A stretch of 33,934 bases of DNA from Auxenochlorella pyrenoidosa (Eukaryota; Chlorophyta; Trebouxiophyceae; Chlorellales; Chlorellaceae): contig KQ481938.1 in assembly GCA_001430745.1 (NCBI GenBank), positions 2,152,963-2,186,896 of the forward strand, given 5' to 3'. The notes below the pieces were generated by a model. The model worked only from the letters and a program-made list of their open reading frames with translations. It was not told the origin of the DNA and made no database searches. Made by a program: the position numbers and the translations under genes. Positions 27,498 to 33,934 of this stretch are shown here, piece by piece (position 1 is the first letter of the stretch; each line of letters begins with the position of its first letter).

Positions 27498-27648
27498 TGG
27501 TGCGGCGCGGCCCTCTTGGCACCGCCCAAGGTTGTCCTGCAGACAGGGTCCATGTGCAGAGAGAGGATGAAATTCACTCCCGCAGACTGAAGATGCCGCA
27601 GTTGGAGCACAGAGTATGCATCGACGCAGCCCACGCTCAGCCCGCCTG

Positions 27649-30600
27649 TTATACCTTCCAGACGCGTTCCCAGTTGCGCAGCCAGTCCACCTTCTCCTCC
27701 GGGCTGGCGAAGCCGTGCTTGCCCAGCAGCTTGATCGTCCTGCGGCGAGGAGGGAGACAGTGATGGGTGGCAGAGAGGACGAGAATGCAACGCAGCATGC
27801 TCTTCCCCAAACCGTTCAAACGTTCACGCCACCGTGCCAGCGCCACGTTCCCTGCGCTCACTCCATGGTGCTGTTCCGGGCAATCTCCACCAGGTGCTCC
27901 AGCTCCCAGCGCTTCATGACCCAGTACCTGCCCAGCTGCAGCAGGTGAGGCCATTTACGCTGTCGTTTCCATCCACGGATCCAGAAGCGCCCCGGCGCCC
28001 GGACTTGCAACCAAGCAAGGCCTTAGCAGCATCAGCAGCAAAACGCAAACCGTGGACCACCTTTTCTGGGCTGCTTACACTGCTGGCAGGTCTCACCGCG
28101 TCGGGGCCATGCCCGGTGTGCACATGCTTGTAGTTGGTGAGCGGCAGCTGGCTGGAGGGCAGGGCGGGGTCGATGCCCAGGAAGGCCTTGAGCTGCGCCA
28201 GCTCCCCGCCCATGCCGTCGGGGCGGGTCAGGCTCTCATACTGCGGGGGAGGGGTGGCCAGCGGGGCATGCAGGCGGTTGATCACCGGCCAGGCAGGCTC
28301 GTGTAGGCTGCACCCCACACCAAACAACATACCCACTTTCCCGCCACCACCAAGTGAGTCGTAAGCTGAATGGTTGCTCATGTGCAGACCCCCCACCTGG
28401 CATCCCACCTGCAAAAAGTGGAGCTGGCCCTTAGGGAAGGCTTGCATCCAATGTGCCACCTTGGAAGGGTAGTGTGATCGCGAGTTCTCCTCTGCAATGC
28501 AGAGGATCAGATGTCGCCTGGTTAACGCCTGGCTCGGCACATACCTTGCTACTGGCCCAGCAGCTTGCACTGTGCAAGTGTGGTAGGCGCAGCGCAGGGC
28601 ATCGGCAACTGGCATGAGCGGTGCGAAGGCATAGGCAAGCAGGCAGGCTTGGAGCCAGGGAGGTGCGAGCGGCATGAGCACGCACTCAGCGCGCGACGGA
28701 TGCAGTGGTAGATGGATGTCTCATCGCCCTCCTTTGTGCAATTCATCCTGCGGGGCGCAGCAGGCAGAGTGGCACGGCATGACCTGAGTGTCAAGGCCCA
28801 GCTGGGTAAAAGGGCAAAGCTGCTGCACAGAGGCCGGACCTGTGATGCCGTAGCACTGGCATCACTCTAGGGTCCCAAGTGGGATTGCTCACTCGCGCTG
28901 GTGCATGACGTTGTGCAAGTGCATGGCGATGGCCTGGGAGATGGGGTCGCGCAGCGAAACCACCACCCGAAGCCAGGGGAAGGTGGCGGCCAGCTGGCTC
29001 GCCATCCAGTCCGCCTCCTGCACGCGCAGGCATGCCAGCGGGGCTCAGCACAGCTCCCGCCACCACTTGAAGCAGCAGCCGCATCGGCATGCCACCACCC
29101 AGCCCGCTGCCAGCAGGCAGGCCAAGGCCTGCCACTCACCAGCACGTAGTGAGTACTGCCCTCGAACGCCGCCTTGGTGAAGCGGTACCGCGCCGCCTCG
29201 GGCAGGTTGAGCACCTGCAGAGGCAGGACAAGAGACCATTGTTAGCCTTGCCTGATGCATGAAGCACCCTGTCGGGTCAATGCAAACCGCCAACTCTGAC
29301 CCAATACCCCCCACCCCCCACCTCTTCTAGGTAATGCTGCTGCGATTCAGGGGAGCAGGACAGGGAGCGTGGCCCGCACTGCTGGCTCAACCAGTGTGAC
29401 TCTTTCTCCTTGGGGTGCTGCACCTGAGGGTGCTGAATCAGGTGGCTGCAGGGCAAGCAGAGGAAGCAGGATGGCAGGCAGGCCGGCAGGTTGGGTGTGC
29501 TGCTGAAAAAGAGCGGCAGCATATGGTGCAATTAGCTTCTTCTGCGACGTCAACTGCCATCCTGTAGGCTCACCAGTACAGGCTGGTGGTGGCGCACTTG
29601 GGGAAGCCGATGACCATGAAGTGCGGGAAGGGGAACTGGCCAGGGGCCCGCGGCTGCGGGAACAGGTGCAGCAAGGCATGGCAGCGGGACCATGAGCACA
29701 CGGCAGCAGGGTTGGCGTGCAGCACCCCCGCTGGGACAGCCGAGCAGGCACACATCCACCCCTCCATGCTGTGCCTGCTGGGTGCCTCACCAGCTTGTTG
29801 GCCTCCTGCAAACAGCTGAAGTTGCTGCACGCCGCCATCGCTGTCGTGAAGGCGTCTGCCGCCTCCCGCTGCTCATCAGAGAGCCCATCCAGCACAGCTA
29901 GGGAGGCCTCAGTGTCCACAGCAGGGATAGGCCCCGACTTGAGCGAGCGGCAGCCGTATAGCTGACGCTCAAAGTCCGACAGGCTGGCCAGGTCGATGCC
30001 GTCGCTGCCGCCGGTGCCGCTGAGTCCGGCCCCCCGCAGGCCCCCAGGTATAGGCACAATATCTCTGCACGCTTGGCGGCAGGGTCGTGCAAAGGTGCAA
30101 ATGGGTCACTAAACCTTGCAGCAGCAAAGTGGGGTCAGCACTTACAGGGCAGCTGCCGACTGCTGCTGACTGCCAAGGCTGCGACTGCACCTGGGCACCA
30201 CTTGAGTGAGCAGCGTGATGACCCCCATGCTCAGCAGCACCGCTGCAGGCCATTGCCACCGGTCCACCCTTCAGGCAGAGGGGTGCGGCGGGGTCTCATA
30301 GCAGTACACGTTGCGCACCAAGCAGCTGGCAGCCTAGCCACAGAGGGCTTTTAAATTGAAGTTCCAGAGGCAGGTTTTCAAAAGGTGGCATGCTCAAAAC
30401 GCAGAGCTGCTGGGCCGCCACAGCCAGCTTACTTGGTTTGCAAGAATTGGTTGAATTGAGCTGCATGCTGGGTTGTCTCGTCTTGCGCCAACGCCCCCAC
30501 GCCATGCCGCGGGCGCAGCATTGCGACGGCCAGCCAAACAAACGGAGGAGAACCAAGTACCGCTGCGCGATGCGATACAACTCGACAACAGCGCACACTG

Positions 30601-30713
30601 CAGGAATGTTGGGCAACACATTGGACACAAGACCTTGTTGTAGCATAAGAGCAGGGGTGCGGTAGCAGGAGAGCAGGGGCGGGGTCACTTGGTAAGGCTC
30701 ACCTACAGCCCAT
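27649..30713 (-). CDS. Golgi-type (type II membrane) sulfotransferase, inverted paralogue
   Basis: The predicted role is as for the gene at 7975-11286. Exons in coding order: 30713-30703 (tentative), 30268-30191, 30064-29791, 29653-29574, 29445-29322, 29214-29140, 29017-28893, 28747-28686, 28491-28409, 28240-28097, 27935-27862 and 27739-27649, about 406 residues. Exon phases match the other gene. The membrane anchor reads DRWQWPAAVLLSMGVITLLT. The stem lacks the Gln tract. Identical or near-identical segments include PAVDTEASLAVLDGLSDEQR, the PAPS loop GFPKCATTSLY, LRDPISQAIAM and TRPDGMGGELAQLKAFLGID. Diverged parts are the CGPRSLSCSPES segment and MNCTKEGDETSIYHC. The two exons of 43 and 81 bases in the other gene are one 124-base exon here. 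The start is weak: a minimal ATG exon (MGC, then two bases, 30713-30703) fits phase and donor, but no counterpart of the other gene's 53-residue tail was found. No GC donors are used. Confidence 0.82.
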
Positions 30714-31689
30714 AGCAGTACTTACCCGGTGCTTTGGACAGACCTCCACCTTCTTGAGGAGAGCCGTCAACAAAAGCGGAGCAACCTGGCCGAGGGCTCC
30801 GCACGGAGGGGGGCCTCCGTCCTCAGCGCAGTTCACCCGTGCGCCCGCCGTGAGTGAAGCGCTGGCAGCTCTCGATCGCCACTGTGCAAGTTGGGAGGGC
30901 CCAACAAGCGCCGCCGCTGTGACTGTCCAAGATGGTGGTTGTGCGATGGTGAGCCTTCGGCCCCAACCAACGACCCCAGAAGGGTTTGTGAGGAATTGCT
31001 GTCAAGTGGACAATGCGCCAAGGGGCGCGCCGCGCGGAGAGTGCGCAGTTGCCGGCACTGGGCACTCCGCCAGCTCAGCTCACCGACTGCGGGTCCTCGG
31101 CCCGCAGAACCCGGGACGGGACCGCTCCACAAACGTACAACCCAGCAGACCCACCAACATGTACATGCACGCATATCCTTTTGGGTGCCTGTATGACAGG
31201 TTCAAGCAGAAAATGCCCCTGTGATGGCGTCGCTGCGTCACCCGCGCGGACCCGTGCCCGCTGCAGACTGCTGCCCACCGGCGCCTTGCAATGCCCAACG
31301 TTTGGCCAGGGCTGCCGCTCGCGGCGGATATGAGAATCTCTTACAATCGTTGTCAGTATCATTGCACGAAAGGTGGAAGCCCGCATGACGCGCTGCCCTG
31401 TGGCCCTGGGGCGCGAGCCAGCGCTGTCCGTGGCGCAGCGGGCGGCAGAGCAGGAGCAGCCTAGCCTCCCCGTCTTGGAAACTTTTCACGCCGGACCTGA
31501 TTGTTCTGGTGCTCGTCCTCTTGTCACTGCTCCACTCCCAGCCTCGTGCACGCCCCCCTCAGGGCTCCACACTGAACTGCACCCCGGCTTGAAGCTTTGC
31601 TGCCGGCGCGTCGCAGCCTCAGTGTCTCCGCAAGCACCGAAAGCTGTGGGTAGCGGCTGGCCGGCCCAGGCGCCAATCGCGCGCCGGTG
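30714..31689. promoter_or_regulatory. Divergent intergenic region between sulfotransferase 2 and the kinase gene
   Basis: About 980 bases between two outward-facing genes. Reading frames here (for example 30754-31224 on the plus strand) have no recognisable domain and no splice support. It should hold both promoters and 5' UTRs. The true 5' exons of either gene may also lie here. Confidence 0.45.
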
Positions 31690-33934
31690 ATGGGTGAGAA
31701 CCCTCGAGCTCCAGGGTGCCTTTGGCAGGCTCACGGGCCTGCAGCAGCGCCATCTTGAAGCGGAGCGTTCGCAGTGCCGCCCTGGAACCTGTCGGCACTG
31801 CGCGCCGCTGTCGCTTCCCGCCGCTTCGTGCCGCTTCGAGTTGCACCCTGCCCGCTCGCCCGCCGTGCAGAGCCTGGTGTCACGGTCAGCATCAGTGCCC
31901 ATGGCAGCTCCCCGGGCAAGCTTTCTCCAACCGCTGGCCTGCTGCTGGCCACCGCTCTCATCATAGCCTTCCTCTGGGTTGAGCGGCGTCATCGACGCAA
32001 GGCGCTGCTGCACACGGCCGGGCACGTGCAGCAGCAGCAGCAGCATGTGCAGCGACAGCAGGGGCCATCCAGCAAAAACACCAGTCCGAGCAGCAACACC
32101 GCGGCTCCCACCTGCAGCTGCAGCGCGGGCGCAATAGTGCGGGTGCTCTCCCTGTCCGGCGAGGCACGTGACCCGCTTGCGACCTCGCCGTTTGCGCTGG
32201 CCAGAGCGCCGGCTTTCAGCAGCCTTGATGAGGCCCCCACACAGGAGCAGCAGCAGGGGCGGCAGCAGGACGGGCTCGCGGGTGGGCCGGGCGCGGCTGG
32301 TGCCAGCTTGCAGCGGTACTCGCCGCCCCACCTCAGCACTGTGCTGCACCTGCCGCTGCTCCTGCAGCAGGGCAACGAGCAGGCGCAGGTGCAGAGCCAG
32401 CAGGAGCAGCCAGAGCACACTGCAGCAGACTCGTCAAGCTTGCACGACAGCCCGACTCGCTGCACCTGGGCCCCGGCCACAGAAGCCGCCCCCCCACACA
32501 GCGGTACACAAAGTGGATTAGCCACCAAGTTTGCAGCATCTGCTGCCGCAAGGACATCGCCAGCCCAGGCAGGCAGGTCAGACAGGGCGACAGCCACTCT
32601 GGGGGCACCCAAGCGTGCCTCTGCAGACCGGGCCACGCTCGACGAGCTCCGCTCCGAGCTGTCGCTGTCCGGCCAGCCAATGGAGCAGCTCCTGTCGGGG
32701 CTGGGCTTCCCGCCGCTGCAGCCGGGGCCGCAGTTGCCTCAGCCTGTGCCGCTGCAGGCGGGGCTGCGGGAGCGGTCGCCGCATCGGGGCAGCCAGGATG
32801 GGCCGGCGCTGTCAGACTGGGAGGTGTCTCCCAATGGTGGGTGTGGGAGGTGGGATGGATGGCTTGGCCTGCCCACTGGGCCAGGCTGTGCTGTCTGCCC
32901 CTAGCTACCTCTGAGGCTGCTTAGCAGCCTCCTGCTTGCAAGGCACCCAAGGGCGGGATGTTGCGCATGCACCTGTGCTGGGCAACGCCTCTTAGACCCC
33001 TCAATACTCAACCGAAGCGCCCTGCCTCGCTCCTCGATTCCAGAGCTGGAGGTCTGCCGCCGTCCTGATGGCAGCCTGTGGCAGCTGGGTGCCGGCGGCT
33101 ACGGCAGGTGAGGGCGTCAGCTGCCCTGCAGTCCTGACAGCAGCCTGCAGCAGCTGGTGCTGGTGCCCGCACGTGGCAACACAGCAGCTCCCCTGGGGGC
33201 CGGGAACACCCCATTGCTTCTGAGCCTCCCTGCTGCTGGCGCTGCAGGGTGTACAAGGCCATGCGATTTGGGGTGCAGCCCGTGGCGGTCAAGGTGCTCG
33301 CGGTGAGCCTGCACAGCAGGGGACGCGGCTGCCTTGCGCGCACATGGGAAGGGCCGACCACCGGCAGCCCCAAAACTGCATGTCCTGCCAATGCGCATGC
33401 CCCCGCCCTGCCAAGCACCTGCCGCCGCACCCCAGTCCAGCACGCCACCGGCCACCTGCTGCAGCCGACCTCTGACTCGCGGCCCGGCGAGCTGGAGGAA
33501 ATCCGGCGGGAGGCCGAGCTGCTCAAGGCCTGCAAGGACCCCAACATAGGCGAGGGGCAGGCAGCAGCCGCGGGCTCGGCAGGTTGCAAGCGCATAAAGC
33601 CAGCAGGACGGGGGGTGCGCCGAATCAGCGGTCGCGCGACGCTCTGTGCATGTTTGCCAGGCCGCACGCGCATTGGCGCTCCTGCGCGCTCCTGCGCACC
33701 GCCACAGCCAGGCTGCGGCCGCATCGGCGGCAGCCCACGGCTTGTATGCCCGGACTCGCGCCGCCCCTCCTCACCCTGCGTGCCTACCTGCCCCCACCCC
33801 CCGCAGTCGCCTTCCTGGGTGCCAGCCTGTCGGCCGAGTTCACGCTGCTGGTGCTGGAGCTGTGCGAGGGGGGCGCGCTGAGCGCCAACCTGGCGGCCGG
33901 CCGCGTCAGCTGGTACCGCCGGGGCAAGCAGGTG
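31690..33934 (+). CDS. Membrane-anchored protein kinase (TKL/RLK-like), N-terminal part; runs off the window
   Basis: Exons read as 31690-31693 (tentative ATG exon), 31775-32836, 33044-33107, 33248-33302, 33465-33549 and 33807 to about 33931, where CAG|gtg suggests the exon ends at the window edge. A single hydrophobic segment (SPTAGLLLATALIIAFLWV, about residues 52-70) is followed by the basic stop-transfer ERRHRRK. Then come some 280 low-complexity residues rich in Q, S, P and A. The kinase domain starts near residue 356: glycine loop LGAGGYGRVYK, then VAVKVL with the ATP-binding Lys at about 392, EEIRREAELLKACKDPNIV (helix C Glu) and LVLELCEGGALS (hinge). The catalytic loop and DFG lie outside the window, so activity and subfamily cannot be confirmed. 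No ATG exists in frame in the long exon before the membrane segment, so the start must be spliced in. The intron at 33550 has a GC donor. Confidence 0.75.

Larger units (their letters stand above)
26303..27648. other. Intergenic between convergent purine permease and sulfotransferase 2 genes (3' UTRs)
   Basis: About 1.35 kb with only short unsupported reading frames. Candidate poly(A) signals lie at 27033 (plus) and 27493-27497 (minus). They would give the permease a 3' UTR of about 750 bases and the sulfotransferase one of about 150, leaving roughly 0.4 kb between transcripts. Confidence 0.55.

Noticed and set aside
30754..31224. 157-codon plus-strand frame in the divergent intergenic region
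   Set aside because: No recognised domain, no splice continuity with the kinase, atypical composition; probably promoter/5' UTR sequence.
31486..32418. 310-codon minus-strand frame opposite the kinase spacer
   Set aside because: It mirrors low-complexity CAG/CTG-rich coding sequence (runs of Leu, Cys, Ala) and lacks a domain; the plus strand joins in phase to the kinase exons.

Overview
This is nuclear DNA from a green alga, most likely a Chlorella-like trebouxiophyte (inference). The sequence is very GC-rich. Every gene is broken into many short exons by spliceosomal introns. The proteins are plant-like (PFP-beta, AZG-type purine permease, nibrin). TGTAA, the usual poly(A) signal of chlorophyte algae, lies downstream of some genes. 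There is no sign of bacterial or organellar sequence. A run of 471 N marks an assembly gap.

Layout, left to right: (1) 170-1468 (+), the 3' end of a pyrophosphate-dependent phosphofructokinase beta gene; (2) 2261-7134 (+), a complete tandem copy of that gene; (3) 7975-11286 (+), a Golgi-type membrane-anchored sulfotransferase; (4) 11891-15288 (-), a TauE/SafE-family transporter with a very large Q/S-rich loop; (5) 15690-20112 (+), nibrin (NBS1), interrupted by the gap; (6) 20546-26302 (+), an AZG-type adenine/guanine permease; (7) 27649-30713 (-), a second sulfotransferase, inverted relative to (3); (8) 31690 to the right edge (+), the N-terminal part of a membrane-anchored protein kinase.

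The exon models were built by hand, from protein continuity, splice consensus and phase. All of them except the gapped NBS1 and the right-truncated kinase give an unbroken frame from start to stop. Gene pairs 4/5 and 7/8 are divergent; 3/4 and 6/7 are convergent. Genes 1-2 form a direct tandem duplication. Genes 3 and 7 are inverted paralogues about 16 kb apart that share intron sequence as well as exons. Two sulfotransferases and a TauE/SafE transporter make a loose sulfur theme, but co-function is only an inference.

No canonical new system (CRISPR, phage, biosynthetic operon) is present. The most unusual signals are a high share of GC-AG introns that differ between paralogues, a PFP exon with no AG acceptor at a catalytic loop, mosaic similarity of the sulfotransferase paralogues, introns with G-rich 5' ends and C-rich 3' ends, and a nibrin with Gly-Arg tracts and a PIP-box-like C-terminus.
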